Of a stretch of 64,000 bases of DNA, positions 33,519 to 42,818 are shown piece by piece. The DNA lies in assembly GCA_964353015.1 (NCBI GenBank), contig CAYGUA010000015.1:56283-120282 (forward strand). The letters run 5' to 3'. Position numbers and translations under genes: made by a program. This stretch comes from JAMZMI01 sp964353015 (GTDB lineage Bacteria > Bacteroidota > Bacteroidia > Cytophagales > Cyclobacteriaceae). Position 1 is the first letter of the stretch. Each line of letters starts with the position of its first letter. A model generated the notes under the pieces. That model saw only the letters and a program-made list of their open reading frames with translations. It was not told where the DNA came from and did no database searches.

Positions 33519-34346
33519 TCAATTTTCGAAGCGCCTCATGATCAAGGATCTTCCATCTATTTGAAAGTATTGCTCCAGCTTTGATATAAACTCATCTTCA
33601 TTCATGATGGGCTTTTCGTCTATTTCACCATTCAACTCAAGCTTCAATTTCCTATCTGTAAGAGTAATTCTTCCATTTCTGAAAAGCTGTGTGATGAGCT
33701 TATTTTGGGTAAACATAGATTTTTCTGATTCCTGATGATAATTACACATTGGCAAAAACTCAATGAGTTCATGTGGTTTCAGATCAAACATGTAAATGGT
33801 GTTGTATGTGGAGTTGTCTCTTGATTTTTTCAAAATCCAGTTGTCATCGGGATCTGTTTCGAATTTGTAGTAATAGTTATAGTCCAACTGTGGAACATTC
33901 AGAACCAATATTTTTGGCTCAACAAACAAATTACCAAATCCCACATCAACAAGCCATTTTTCATTGTTGAGCTCCACAAGCACAATCATGTGATCAAAAT
34001 CTTGTCCCCAGCCCTCTTTTCCATTCACTTTTGCAGAAAGCAAGCGGCATTCATATCCGAGATTAGAAAGCAAATGGTACATGAGCCCATTCAACTCATA
34101 ACAAAATCCACCGCGTTTTTCTCTGATTACTTTTTGAAATATCCGTTGGATGTCGAGCATTATCTTTTTGTGATAATGGATGTCGAGATTTTCAAATGGG
34201 ATATTCAGCAAATGAGCCTTATGGATTTTTTTCAGAAAATTCAGATCATGAAGTTCCGAATCCAACCCCAGTCTTTCCAGATAGGCCTCCGTTTCGATAG
34301 CCTTTATTTTTGATTGTGTTTGGAAGTAGTTGAGTCTTCGTGACAT
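33519..34346 (-). CDS. Arylamine N-acetyltransferase
   Basis: The 275-residue protein carries the NAT catalytic triad: C82 in RGGFCYE, H119 in DHMIVLV, and D134 in VDVGFG. Further family text includes IPFENLDIHY at 49-58. It transfers an acetyl group from acetyl-CoA to arylamines, hydrazines or related amines in the cytoplasm. Length is normal for the family. It is in line with the hypothetical periplasmic gene upstream (8 bp) and follows the small membrane pair downstream on the same strand. The natural substrate is unknown. Confidence 0.93.
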   Translation of the reverse strand: MSRRLNYFQTQSKIKAIETEAYLERLGLDSELHDLNFLKKIHKAHLLNIPFENLDIHYHKKIMLDIQRIFQKVIREKRGGFCYELNGLMYHLLSNLGYECRLLSAKVNGKEGWGQDFDHMIVLVELNNEKWLVDVGFGNLFVEPKILVLNVPQLDYNYYYKFETDPDDNWILKKSRDNSTYNTIYMFDLKPHELIEFLPMCNYHQESEKSMFTQNKLITQLFRNGRITLTDRKLKLELNGEIDEKPIMNEDEFISKLEQYFQIDGRSLIMRRFEN

Positions 34347-34354
34347 GGCTCACG

Positions 34355-35416
34355 TTATTCAATATTGAAATCGAATTTCAGGTTTTCAATAAAATTTTCC
34401 AATGCCTTTTGCCAGGTTACATCTGCATCCCATCTGCTGCCAACATGAACGTCCATTACGATCGTTTGTTTGATGTAATATTTGGCCATGTTTCCATTAG
34501 CAGGAATTTTTTTCAAAGTGGTTTTCTCTCCTTTTTTAGAAATTTCCGAAATAAATACGGTTTCCGAAGCGCTTGTTTTATAATTCAACATTTGCTTGAT
34601 CGTCCTTCCTGAGCTGATCACAGGCATCAAGACATATTGAAATCCTTTTTGATATAGGGATTGTACATCCGTAAAATTTACCAATTCATATTGAAAAGGA
34701 TATGTTTTCATTATTTGATCGAGTTCAGAGTTGGCTCGATCGATCTCAATGTTTTTCTTAATCAATGCATTTCGATCTACCTCAGAAATCCCATCTGGGA
34801 TTGTAATGGTATCAAACTTAACTACAGCAATTCCGAGACTTCTTAATCGGCCGGGCACATTTACATACCTTGTACCCGTGTACAATACCAAATCATCCAA
34901 AAACTCCGGTTGATCTGGAATCAAAAAATTTGTTCTTGCAATATCTTGTCGCAAAACCTGCCTGCCCAAAACAAGTAAAAGCTCATTCATTGATTTTGCT
35001 GAAATTCTGTATTTTGGTTGGTTTAGATCTACGCCATTTTTCACTTCGAAAATGTTCAACTCATACTCAAGATTATAACCGATCCCACTGATTTCCAGCA
35101 ATATGATGTTGGATATTTGTCGCTTGATAAGCACTTCATTATAAGCTTTCGTTATTTCTGGTCCGGCAGTCAGGTCATCTTTATAGATATAAACGACCGC
35201 ATCGATTCCAATTTTTCTAAAACTTTCGTGGGCTTCACGTGCAGTTTTCTTCCAATCTCCCCTTGTAGCAAATCCCTTATTAGTTTCATTTGGTATGGAG
35301 ATCACAACTGCTGCGCGACTAGAGGTCAGGTCGGCGGGAACCTGCGCCATGGCAGATCGGCCAATAGCTATCAAAAGGGAAAAAAACAGGGTAAATTTTA
35401 TTCTATCGATGTGCAT
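34355..35416 (-). CDS. Hypothetical periplasmic protein, 353 aa
   Basis: The ATG at 35416 opens a signal peptide (MHIDRIKFTLFFSLLIAIGR, cleavage near AMAQ). The mature protein of about 330 residues has mixed helix and strand text, for example AAVVISIPNETNKGF and IGIDAVVYIYKDD, and a GTRYVNVPGRLRSLGIAVVKFD stretch. No domain was recognised. It lies 8 bp upstream of the NAT gene, so they may share a message. The 58 bp to the divergent Tag gene hold no clear promoter of the Bacteroidota type. Confidence 0.6.
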   Translation of the reverse strand: MHIDRIKFTLFFSLLIAIGRSAMAQVPADLTSSRAAVVISIPNETNKGFATRGDWKKTAREAHESFRKIGIDAVVYIYKDDLTAGPEITKAYNEVLIKRQISNIILLEISGIGYNLEYELNIFEVKNGVDLNQPKYRISAKSMNELLLVLGRQVLRQDIARTNFLIPDQPEFLDDLVLYTGTRYVNVPGRLRSLGIAVVKFDTITIPDGISEVDRNALIKKNIEIDRANSELDQIMKTYPFQYELVNFTDVQSLYQKGFQYVLMPVISSGRTIKQMLNYKTSASETVFISEISKKGEKTTLKKIPANGNMAKYYIKQTIVMDVHVGSRWDADVTWQKALENFIENLKFDFNIE

Positions 35417-35474
35417 GATTTTCTAACGAGCGATAAATTTATATATTAACCTATAAAGCGCAAGCGTATTATCC

Positions 35475-36041
35475 ATGGATCGAAGAAGATGTGATTGGGC
35501 AGAAGGAATGTTTGAAGAATATATTCGCTACCACGATGAGGAATGGGGCGTGCCCATTCATGATGACAGTAAACATTTTGAATTTTTGGTATTAGAAAGT
35601 GCACAAGCCGGATTGAGTTGGAGTACGGTTTTGAGGAAGAGAGAAGGATATCGCGAAGCTTTCGCAAATTTTGATGTGAACGCTGTAGCTCTTTTTGATG
35701 ATGATAAAATCAATGAGCTGGTGCAGAATCGTGGGATTATCAGAAACAAACAAAAAATATCAGCAGCAATTAATAATGCCAGAAAATTCATAGAAGTTCA
35801 AAACGAATTTGGAACATTCGACAAATACATATGGTCTTTTGTGAATTTTCAGCCAATCATTAATCACTGGCAAAAGCGGGAACAAGTTCCGGCTACCTCG
35901 CCACAATCTGATTTGCTAGCCAAAGACCTAAAAAAGCGAGGTTTTAAATTTCTAGGATCAACCACAATTTATGCTCACATGCAAGCCATCGGAATGATCA
36001 ATGATCACACCATTGATTGCTTCAGGCATGGGCAAGTGTAA
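35475..36041 (+). CDS. tag: DNA-3-methyladenine glycosylase I
   Basis: The 188-residue repair enzyme removes 3-methyladenine from DNA. The zinc ligands of Tag are all in place: C6 in RRRCDWAE, H20 in YHDEEWG, and H178-x3-C182 in HTIDCFRH, with spacing like the E. coli enzyme. The catalytic-pocket text ESAQAGLSWSTVLRKREGYR is typical. It is preceded by a short leader with no clear promoter. Its last 20 nt overlap the convergent desaturase gene. Confidence 0.94.
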   Translation: MDRRRCDWAEGMFEEYIRYHDEEWGVPIHDDSKHFEFLVLESAQAGLSWSTVLRKREGYREAFANFDVNAVALFDDDKINELVQNRGIIRNKQKISAAINNARKFIEVQNEFGTFDKYIWSFVNFQPIINHWQKREQVPATSPQSDLLAKDLKKRGFKFLGSTTIYAHMQAIGMINDHTIDCFRHGQV

Positions 36042-37158
36042 GCTTATCAGGAGTGAGTTTCGGAGTTTTTGGTTTGTAATCCTGATTTTTACCAATGTTT
36101 TTCAAAAAGTTATAATGTGATTTGATCGCTGCTCCGAATGAAGGAATATCGTAATAAGGCACGCCAAACTCCTTACATGTTTCCTGTATAATTTTGGCAA
36201 TGGAACGATAATGTACAGTACATACGTTGGCGAAAAGATGATGCTCAATTTGAGTATTGAGGCCTCCTGTTAAGAATCCAGCCCACCAGCTGTTGGTAGA
36301 AAAATTGGCTGTTGTGTACATTTGATGTACCATCCAGTCATCACCAATCACACCTTCATCATCTGGCAATGGAAAATGAACTTCTTCCACTCCATGTGCC
36401 AGCATGAATATAATGGCGAGGTAAAAACCAGAGACTAAATGCATAATGACATAACCTCCCAAGATCACACCCCAGCTATAAGGCATGAATAAAAGAGGAA
36501 TGACCAAATACATGGTGTAATTCAGAAATTTGTAGAAGAACAAGAAGAAATATTCTTTAGCAGGATGTTTCTTGTTATCGTAATTGTTGATTTCATTTTG
36601 AAAAAACTGAATATAATCTTTTGCAAAAACCCAACTCAAAGTGGCTAATCCATAAAAGAAGAAGGCATAGATATGTTGGAATCTATGAATCGGTCTCAGT
36701 TTGGTGCTCGGCGAAATTCTCAGGAAATCACCAGGATTGATATCCGCATCGTGTCCGTGAATATTGGTAAATGTATGATGCGCATGATTGTGAGAAATCT
36801 TCCACATGTAAGCACTTGCTCCATTGATATTGAAGCTGTGGCAAAGTATGTCCTTGATCCATTTCTTTTTGGTATATGCTCCGTGAATGGCATCATGGCC
36901 AATATTTACGGATACAAGCGCAATCAAGGCACCTAAAATCGCCCAAACGGGAAAAGTCATCCAAAGAGGAAGATTGCCAAAAACTAAAATACCGTAAGTT
37001 CCCAGCCAGGCCATAACCAAAAGAATGGATTTGATTACCATCTCCGTATTGGCGTGGGTAGAAATTCCTTTTTCCTTAAAATACCCGTTGACGCGCTCTC
37101 TGAGTACTCTGGAAAACTCGGATTTGACGCTTGGTTTAAACTTTGGTTGTATTGACAT
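36022..37158 (-). CDS. Fatty-acid desaturase (acyl-CoA desaturase type)
   Basis: The 378-residue integral-membrane enzyme has the three histidine boxes of front-end/acyl desaturases: HDAIH (88-92), HNHAHH (123-128, followed by the HGHDADI text typical of linoleoyl-CoA desaturases) and QIEHH near residue 308. These bind the di-iron centre. About four transmembrane helices lie at 44-62, 66-88, 165-182 and 205-240. It introduces a double bond into fatty acids, adjusting membrane fluidity. A release-factor gene is divergent with 114 bp between. The regiospecificity cannot be read from the sequence. Confidence 0.92.
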   Translation of the reverse strand: MSIQPKFKPSVKSEFSRVLRERVNGYFKEKGISTHANTEMVIKSILLVMAWLGTYGILVFGNLPLWMTFPVWAILGALIALVSVNIGHDAIHGAYTKKKWIKDILCHSFNINGASAYMWKISHNHAHHTFTNIHGHDADINPGDFLRISPSTKLRPIHRFQHIYAFFFYGLATLSWVFAKDYIQFFQNEINNYDNKKHPAKEYFFLFFYKFLNYTMYLVIPLLFMPYSWGVILGGYVIMHLVSGFYLAIIFMLAHGVEEVHFPLPDDEGVIGDDWMVHQMYTTANFSTNSWWAGFLTGGLNTQIEHHLFANVCTVHYRSIAKIIQETCKEFGVPYYDIPSFGAAIKSHYNFLKNIGKNQDYKPKTPKLTPDKLTLAHA

Positions 37159-37241
37159 AGCAGTCGAAACGCTTAATTGAACACAAAGTTAAACAGAGAA
37201 ATGCGAATCGTTCAAATTGTGAGCCTTACACTTACCTTTTA

Positions 37242-37249
37242 TAGCTTTG
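37242..37249 (+). promoter_or_regulatory. Bacteroidota -7 promoter element before prfA
   Basis: TAGCTTTG is a full match to TAnnTTTG and lies 23 bp before the ATG at 37273. The nearest TTG upstream (37217-37219) is 22 bp away, 3 bp more than the usual gap. Confidence 0.45.
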
Positions 37250-37272
37250 CGGGTTGAAATTTCAATAATCAC

Positions 37273-38346
37273 ATGATTAGCAAATTAGAAGCGATTAAGA
37301 AAAGATTTGAGGAAGTGGGCCTTTTGATTGTGCAGCCGGATGCCATGACCGACATGGATAAATTCACCAAGCTGAACAAGGAATATCGCGATTTAGAAAA
37401 AATTGTGACCAAATATGACGCCTACAATCTTGTAGTAGGAAATATTGCCAGTGCCAAACATGTTCTCGAAACAGAGAAAGATCCAGAGTTTAGAGAAATG
37501 GCAAAAGGTGAGTTGGATGAATTAGTGCCCCAAAAGGAGGAGCTGGAGGAGGAGCTTAAAATCATGTTGATTCCTAAAGATCCAAATGACAGCAAGGATG
37601 TGATTCTCGAGATTCGCGCAGGAACAGGCGGTGATGAAGCAGCCCTTTTTGCCGGAGATCTTTTTAATATGTATAAAAGCTATTCTGAAAATCAAGGATG
37701 GAATTTTTCTGTTGTCAGCCTCACTGAAGGTACTGTTGGTGGGTTTAAAGAAATAGTTTGTAGCGTGACTGGTGAAGACGTGTATGCTAAGTTGAAGTTT
37801 GAATCAGGAGCACATCGTGTACAGCGAGTTCCGAGTACAGAATCACAAGGACGCGTGCATACTTCGGCTGCCACAGTGGCGGTTATGCCGGAAGCTGAGG
37901 AAGTGGATATTGTGCTAAATATGGGGGATATAAGAAAGGACACTTTTCGTGCATCGGGAGCAGGTGGTCAGCATATCAACAAAACTGAGTCGGCCATTCG
38001 ATTGACTCACGCGCCTTCAGGTTTGGTTGTGGAATGTCAGGATGGACGTTCGCAGCATGCCAATTATGATAAAGCCTTGAAAGTTTTGAGATCCAGACTT
38101 TATGAAATGGAGCTTAAAAAACACAATGATGAAATCAGTTCTCATCGAAAATCTCTCGTAGGCTCAGGTGATAGATCGGATAAGATCCGAACATATAATT
38201 TTCCACAAGGTCGGGTCACAGATCACCGAATAGGACATACTGTTTATAATCTGCCGTCAATACTCGGTGGAGAGATAGATGATTTTATAGAAAAACTACG
38301 AATTGCGGAGAATACTGAAAGAATGAAAGATGGTTCTGAGGAATAA
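37273..38346 (+). CDS. prfA: Peptide chain release factor 1
   Basis: The 357-residue factor ends translation at UAA and UAG. The peptidyl-tRNA hydrolysis motif GGQ is at 231-233 in RASGAGGQHINKTES, and the codon-reading PxT motif is seen as PST in RVPSTESQGRVHTS; RF2 would carry SPF here. Length and domain order are normal. A 114-bp gap with a -7 promoter box precedes it. The downstream lipoprotein begins just 31 bp after its stop and may be cotranscribed. Confidence 0.96.
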   Translation: MISKLEAIKKRFEEVGLLIVQPDAMTDMDKFTKLNKEYRDLEKIVTKYDAYNLVVGNIASAKHVLETEKDPEFREMAKGELDELVPQKEELEEELKIMLIPKDPNDSKDVILEIRAGTGGDEAALFAGDLFNMYKSYSENQGWNFSVVSLTEGTVGGFKEIVCSVTGEDVYAKLKFESGAHRVQRVPSTESQGRVHTSAATVAVMPEAEEVDIVLNMGDIRKDTFRASGAGGQHINKTESAIRLTHAPSGLVVECQDGRSQHANYDKALKVLRSRLYEMELKKHNDEISSHRKSLVGSGDRSDKIRTYNFPQGRVTDHRIGHTVYNLPSILGGEIDDFIEKLRIAENTERMKDGSEE

Positions 38347-38377
38347 CAAGCGGATTTCATCGTTCCAAAATCAATCT

Positions 38378-39760
38378 ATGAAAAACCTGATTCTAATTTT
38401 GCTTTTGGTTGTTGTGACCATGCTCACAATCTCTTGTGAGCCGGAAGAAGAAAAAATTTCAGGTTCATCGTCTATCAATCTTTTTTTTAGCACGGATACA
38501 GTCATTTTCGATACACTCTTAACAGCCAGAACCAGTATTACGAAAAGGTTGCGAATTTTCAATCCGTCAAAAAACGCAGTTTCTATTTCCAGCATCCGAT
38601 TGGGAAAAGGCAAGCAATCGTCCTATACCATAATTGCGAATGGAAAATTTGGTGAAGAAATAAAGGATGAGGTGCTTTTTGGTGGAGACAGCCTGCTCGT
38701 TTTAGTAGATGTGGATATCGATCCATTAGACAAAAACCTTCCTTACATAGTGAAAGATTCTATCGTTGTGGATTGGAATGGGCAAAGCGCCCATGTGAAG
38801 CTTGTAGCTTGGGGACAGGATGCGAATTATATCAATGGCGAAACTATCTGCGATCAAACATGGACGGCAGAACGGCCCTATGTGATTTATAATGGCGTTT
38901 TGGTAGACTCGCTTTGTACACTCACTGTAGAAGCAGGGGCCAGAATATATCTCGATAATAATGTGCCATTTTATGTGAAAGGAACCTTAAAAATTTTGGG
39001 AGATTCTGGAAATCATGTCACTATTCGTAATACAAGATTTGACGAAAACTATATCAAAGCACCCGGTCAATGGGATGCCATATATTTTTTAGAAGGAAGT
39101 AAGGATAATGAAATCTCATATACGGATATCGAAAATGGCAACACTGGATTAAGAATTGGTTCACCTGATGAAGATGATTCATTTGATGTCACCTTAAAGA
39201 ATACAAGTATCAGACACATGTCGCAATATGGAATTCTGGCACTTACGTCAGATGTGTTTGCATCGAATACAGAAGTTTACAATTGTGGATTGGGATTAGT
39301 GGCTAGTGTTTTGGGCGGTACATATGTTTATGAACAATGTACATTTTCCAATTACAGAAGTGATTTTATTAATGAAGACCCGAAATTTCTCATAGCAGAC
39401 AATTTGGAGCTTTCAACGGGTGATGTGTTGTATTCTGATCTAAGCTTTAATATGAGAAACTGTATCGTTTGGGGAGCCAATAAGGACGAACTGAATATCA
39501 ACATTCTGGGACAATCCAATGTGCTTGTTGAACTGGAGAGCAATATTATCCGATCAACTTTAGACTTAGGAACAACTAACTACACCTCATTAGAAAACAA
39601 TTTCCCTGGTTTCGCCGATCCTTTTGATTTTGATTACCGCTTAGATTCTCTCGCATTTGCTCGTGATCGGGGTATTGATTTGGGTTACGAATATGATCTA
39701 CTTGGAAGACCGAGGGATTCAAAACCTGATATTGGCGCTTACGAAAGAATCGATAGATGA
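38378..39760 (+). CDS. Beta-helix lipoprotein
   Basis: ATG 38378 begins a lipoprotein signal (lipobox LTISC, C20), which rules out the longer frame from 38330. The 460-residue protein has a beta-sandwich-like first part (FFSTDTVIFDTLLTARTSIT) and then a right-handed parallel beta-helix at about 155-420 with repeated N and short hydrophobic runs (YTDIENGNTGLRIG, NTSIRHMSQYGILAL). The end, RPRDSKPDIGAYER, is the choice-of-anchor-Q type closing motif. It should sit on the outer membrane and may bind or cleave polysaccharide. Its stop overlaps the YjbQ start by 4 nt, so they are coupled. Confidence 0.8.
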   Translation: MKNLILILLLVVVTMLTISCEPEEEKISGSSSINLFFSTDTVIFDTLLTARTSITKRLRIFNPSKNAVSISSIRLGKGKQSSYTIIANGKFGEEIKDEVLFGGDSLLVLVDVDIDPLDKNLPYIVKDSIVVDWNGQSAHVKLVAWGQDANYINGETICDQTWTAERPYVIYNGVLVDSLCTLTVEAGARIYLDNNVPFYVKGTLKILGDSGNHVTIRNTRFDENYIKAPGQWDAIYFLEGSKDNEISYTDIENGNTGLRIGSPDEDDSFDVTLKNTSIRHMSQYGILALTSDVFASNTEVYNCGLGLVASVLGGTYVYEQCTFSNYRSDFINEDPKFLIADNLELSTGDVLYSDLSFNMRNCIVWGANKDELNINILGQSNVLVELESNIIRSTLDLGTTNYTSLENNFPGFADPFDFDYRLDSLAFARDRGIDLGYEYDLLGRPRDSKPDIGAYERIDR

Positions 39761-40185
39761 TTTTTATTCAGGAACAAATCAGAATAGCATCTAAAAGGCG
39801 AGGGTTCCATCTGATTACGTCAGAAATAGTTGCTGCATTGCCTCAGCTCAGAGAGATTAAGACAGGCATGCTTCAGGTTTTCATTCAGCATACGTCCGCT
39901 TCTATTACAATCAATGAAAACGCAGACCCTACAGTTCGCGAAGATTTTGAATCTCATTTCAACAAGATGGTTCCCGAGGACGCACCTTATTACCAACATA
40001 ATTATGAAGGATCAGACGACATGCCTGCTCATATCAAGTCATCATTGCTTGGTGCATCAGTTTTGATTCCGATAACAAATGGAAGATTGAATCTAGGAAC
40101 CTGGCAAGGCATTTACTTATGTGAACATCGTGATTATGGAGGTTCGCGTAATCTGATCATTTCTGCCTGGGGAATGCCACTATAG
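39757..40185 (+). CDS. yjbQ: YjbQ family protein (secondary thiamine-phosphate synthase / UPF0047)
   Basis: The 142-residue protein shows the YjbQ signature: FIQHTSASITINENADPTVRED (split by residues 44-65), HxxxxNYEGSDDMPAHIKSSLLG, and LGTWQGIYLCEHR near the end. The conserved histidines and glutamates suit a metal site. The E. coli relative has weak thiamine-phosphate synthase activity; its main role is unsettled. It overlaps the beta-helix lipoprotein stop by 4 nt. No thiamine genes are near, so the name should be read with caution. Confidence 0.9.
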   Translation: MIFIQEQIRIASKRRGFHLITSEIVAALPQLREIKTGMLQVFIQHTSASITINENADPTVREDFESHFNKMVPEDAPYYQHNYEGSDDMPAHIKSSLLGASVLIPITNGRLNLGTWQGIYLCEHRDYGGSRNLIISAWGMPL

Positions 40186-40258
40186 CGGGATCAGAAAATT
40201 TCGTTCAAAGTCATTCAGTCATCTCAGATTTCCCTCCAAAGTTTTTAACCCAGATCAA

Positions 40259-40909
40259 TCAGAACTTCTTTTTTGATTTAATCAAAACCCTGGCAATTTC
40301 CTTAGCCATGATCGCGGAACCTTCAGCATCTGGGTGCACCTTATCAGGTACAAGATCTGGTCTATTTTGAAGCGGTTTATATAGGTTGATAACCTTCACT
40401 TTTTCCTTTTTGCTGATATTTTTAATTTTAGGCGGGATTTCATTTGCCACCACATTTTCATCTATGGTCCAGGCCGACCCAAAAACAGGTATGGGTCTAC
40501 ATATAAATACCACAGGTTTGGAAGGCAAGGACTTAAACTCCTGAATCATTTTGATATAATCACTTTCGAATTCAGCTTGATAATCAACCCAATTGATAGG
40601 TTTTGAATCATTTGTTCCCAGCATAATTATCACAACATCGGGCTGGAATGATTTGGCAGAATCAAATTCAGGCAGATTCCAATATGGCTTATTACCGTTT
40701 TTTAATAGCGTTGCTCCACTATGGCCAAAGTTGGCCACTGCCCAATCTGCTCCGAGAATTTTCTCCAATTGAGGAGGATAGGCCAATGAATCACGACCCT
40801 CAATGCCAGCCCCGTATGTTATGCTGTTACCAACACAAGCCACTTTGATTTGGGCAAATCCATTTATAAAAAACAGCACTAAAAAAGAGGTGAAGAATAA
40901 CTTTTTCAT
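40259..40909 (-). CDS. Exported SGNH/GDSL-type esterase
   Basis: The 216-residue protein has a signal peptide (residues 1-20, ending GFAQ) and all SGNH blocks: GNSIT with the catalytic serine about 29, FGHSGATLL with the block II glycine, GTNDS with the block III asparagine, and DKVHPDAEG with the catalytic aspartate and histidine. It should hydrolyse acyl or acetyl esters in the periplasm, for example from sugars or lipids. It is in line with the YitT gene 3 bp upstream on the same strand, so they may be cotranscribed. Substrate unknown. Confidence 0.88.
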   Translation of the reverse strand: MKKLFFTSFLVLFFINGFAQIKVACVGNSITYGAGIEGRDSLAYPPQLEKILGADWAVANFGHSGATLLKNGNKPYWNLPEFDSAKSFQPDVVIIMLGTNDSKPINWVDYQAEFESDYIKMIQEFKSLPSKPVVFICRPIPVFGSAWTIDENVVANEIPPKIKNISKKEKVKVINLYKPLQNRPDLVPDKVHPDAEGSAIMAKEIARVLIKSKKKF

Positions 40910-40912
40910 ACT

Positions 40913-41815
40913 TTAACGTTGATTTTTGAGTTTTTTCAATGGCAGTTTTTTGATCATTCCGCCTTTAATGTCTTTGACTTTTGACATCACCAAAAAGGCA
41001 CTGGGATCGATTTTGATAATTTCAGTTTCTAGTTTTGTGAGCTCCAGTCTGGTTATGACAGTATAAAGAATATTGGTTTTGGCTTCTTCATTTTGCATTA
41101 CACTGAAGCCTTTACTACCGTGATAAATGGTCACACCTCGCCGTAATTTCGTCAAGATCATCTCGCGGATTTCTATATGGTCATTGGTAATGATCGTGAC
41201 ACCAATGTATTCATCGAATCCTTCCAATACAAAATCAACAGTACGAGAAGCTGCAAAATATGTGATGATGGAATACATGGCTGTTTCCAATGAAAGAAAA
41301 TAAGCTGCGAACGAAAAAATGAAAACGTTAAAAATCAAGATAAGCTCGCCGATAGAAAATCCGGTTTTTTTGCCCAAATAGATGGCCAAAACCTCCGTGC
41401 CATCAATGATGGCTCCACCACGAATAGAAAAACCAATACCAAGACCCAGAAACAACCCACCAAATACAGCCACTAAAAGAGGATCATTTGTCAATATTGG
41501 AAAGTCGAAATTGTATATGATCAATGATAAGAGGGTGATACTCACAAAACTTTTCAAGGCAAAGTCTCTTCCTATTTGCCACCAACCCAAAGCCAGAAAT
41601 GGGATGTTGATCAAAAAGATAAATATGGATGGTCTGCCATGTGTAATAATCGCTAAAAGCAGAGATATACCTGTTACTCCACCATCAAGCACATTGTTTG
41701 GTAGCAGGAAACTTTCCAATCCAAAAGCTGCCGAGATCACGCCAAGGCATATCATAAAAACAACTCTTATGGCTCTTCTTAGGTTGAAATGAAATGTGCG
41801 GGATAATTTGGACAT
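40913..41815 (-). CDS. YitT family membrane protein (DUF161-DUF2179)
   Basis: The 300-residue protein has five to six transmembrane helices in the first 200 residues (AAFGLESFLLPNNVLDGGVTG and GLGIGFSIRGGAIIDGTEVL are the typical YitT glycine-rich segments), then a soluble DUF2179 domain (EYIGVTIITNDHIEIREMI, GVTIYHGSKGFS). It resembles Bacillus YitT, a membrane protein of unknown transport role. It is 3 bp upstream of the SGNH esterase on the same strand and divergent from the K+ channel gene (54 bp). The family is sure, the function is not. Confidence 0.88.
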   Translation of the reverse strand: MSKLSRTFHFNLRRAIRVVFMICLGVISAAFGLESFLLPNNVLDGGVTGISLLLAIITHGRPSIFIFLINIPFLALGWWQIGRDFALKSFVSITLLSLIIYNFDFPILTNDPLLVAVFGGLFLGLGIGFSIRGGAIIDGTEVLAIYLGKKTGFSIGELILIFNVFIFSFAAYFLSLETAMYSIITYFAASRTVDFVLEGFDEYIGVTIITNDHIEIREMILTKLRRGVTIYHGSKGFSVMQNEEAKTNILYTVITRLELTKLETEIIKIDPSAFLVMSKVKDIKGGMIKKLPLKKLKNQR

Positions 41816-41869
41816 TTAAAAAGAATTCAATTTAGATTGTAATTTAGCGATCATAAATTAGAGCACAAC

Positions 41870-42811
41870 GTGGCAAAAATTAGAACGAGTCAAAAAAACT
41901 TTTCAGACAGATTTCGTGAGCTAGGTTTAGGAACCAAGCGGCTGTCTAACGACAAGTTGATAGGTAAGGATGGGCGATTCAATGTGATTCGCAGAGGATA
42001 TGGGCTGCACAGTTTTTCCTTATATCATGCGATGATAAATATGTCCTGGACACAATTTTTTCTATTTGTCACTTTTTCTTATGTCCTGGTCAACTTACTT
42101 TTTGCAACAGTTTATTTTTTCATAGGGGCAAATCAGCTCACTGAGTTTGATGAAACAACAGTTGGTCCGTTTTGGCATTGCTTTTATTTTTCAAGTCAGA
42201 CTTTGACAACCGTCGGCTATGGACGAATTAGTCCGATCACCCCAATGGTCAATATTATATCATCCTTTGAAGCGATGATCGGCTTGCTGGGTTTCGCTTT
42301 TGCAACAGGGATTCTTTATGGTCGATTTTCCAAAGCTAGATCAAAGGTTATTTTTAGTGAAAATATTTTGGTTAGCCCTTATAAGGAGATAAAAGGGCTG
42401 AAATTTCGAATCGCAAATACACGCAGAAATGAGTTGATTGATATGGAAGCGAAGCTCATGTATTCCTTTTTGCAAGAGGATAAAGGGGAATTAAAAAGGA
42501 GGTACATGAATCTTGATTTGGAAATCGGATTTATCAATATGTTTCCCTTACCCTGGACCATCGTACATCCGATCAATGAAGAAAGTCCGCTTTTTGAAAA
42601 AAGCACATCAGAATTGGAAAAGGAGCAAGTTGAATTTCTGGTGATACTCAAAGGCTTTGATGAAACTTTCAATCAATATGTACATCAGATTCATGATTAT
42701 AACTATCATGATTTAATCATAGATGCAGATTTTGAACCCATGTTTGATCCCTCAATTGGCGCAGGGACAGTGGTTCATTTGGATAAAATCAGCCGAACAA
42801 AAAAACTTTGA
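41870..42811 (+). CDS. Inward-rectifier (Kir-type) potassium channel
   Basis: The start codon is GTG (41870). The 313-residue protein has two transmembrane helices (about 62-85 and 125-150) around the filter TTVGYGRISP at about 111-120, followed by a cytoplasmic Kir-type immunoglobulin-like domain with KIFRIANTRRNELIDMEAK-like text (here FRIANTRRNELIDMEAKLM) and EFLVILKGFDETFNQYVHQ. It should pass K+ as a tetramer, with the C-terminal domain gating. It is divergent from YitT, and its stop faces the convergent paraoxonase-like gene 7 bp away. Family call is firm. Confidence 0.92.
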   Translation: MAKIRTSQKNFSDRFRELGLGTKRLSNDKLIGKDGRFNVIRRGYGLHSFSLYHAMINMSWTQFFLFVTFSYVLVNLLFATVYFFIGANQLTEFDETTVGPFWHCFYFSSQTLTTVGYGRISPITPMVNIISSFEAMIGLLGFAFATGILYGRFSKARSKVIFSENILVSPYKEIKGLKFRIANTRRNELIDMEAKLMYSFLQEDKGELKRRYMNLDLEIGFINMFPLPWTIVHPINEESPLFEKSTSELEKEQVEFLVILKGFDETFNQYVHQIHDYNYHDLIIDADFEPMFDPSIGAGTVVHLDKISRTKKL

Positions 42812-42818
42812 TGTCAAC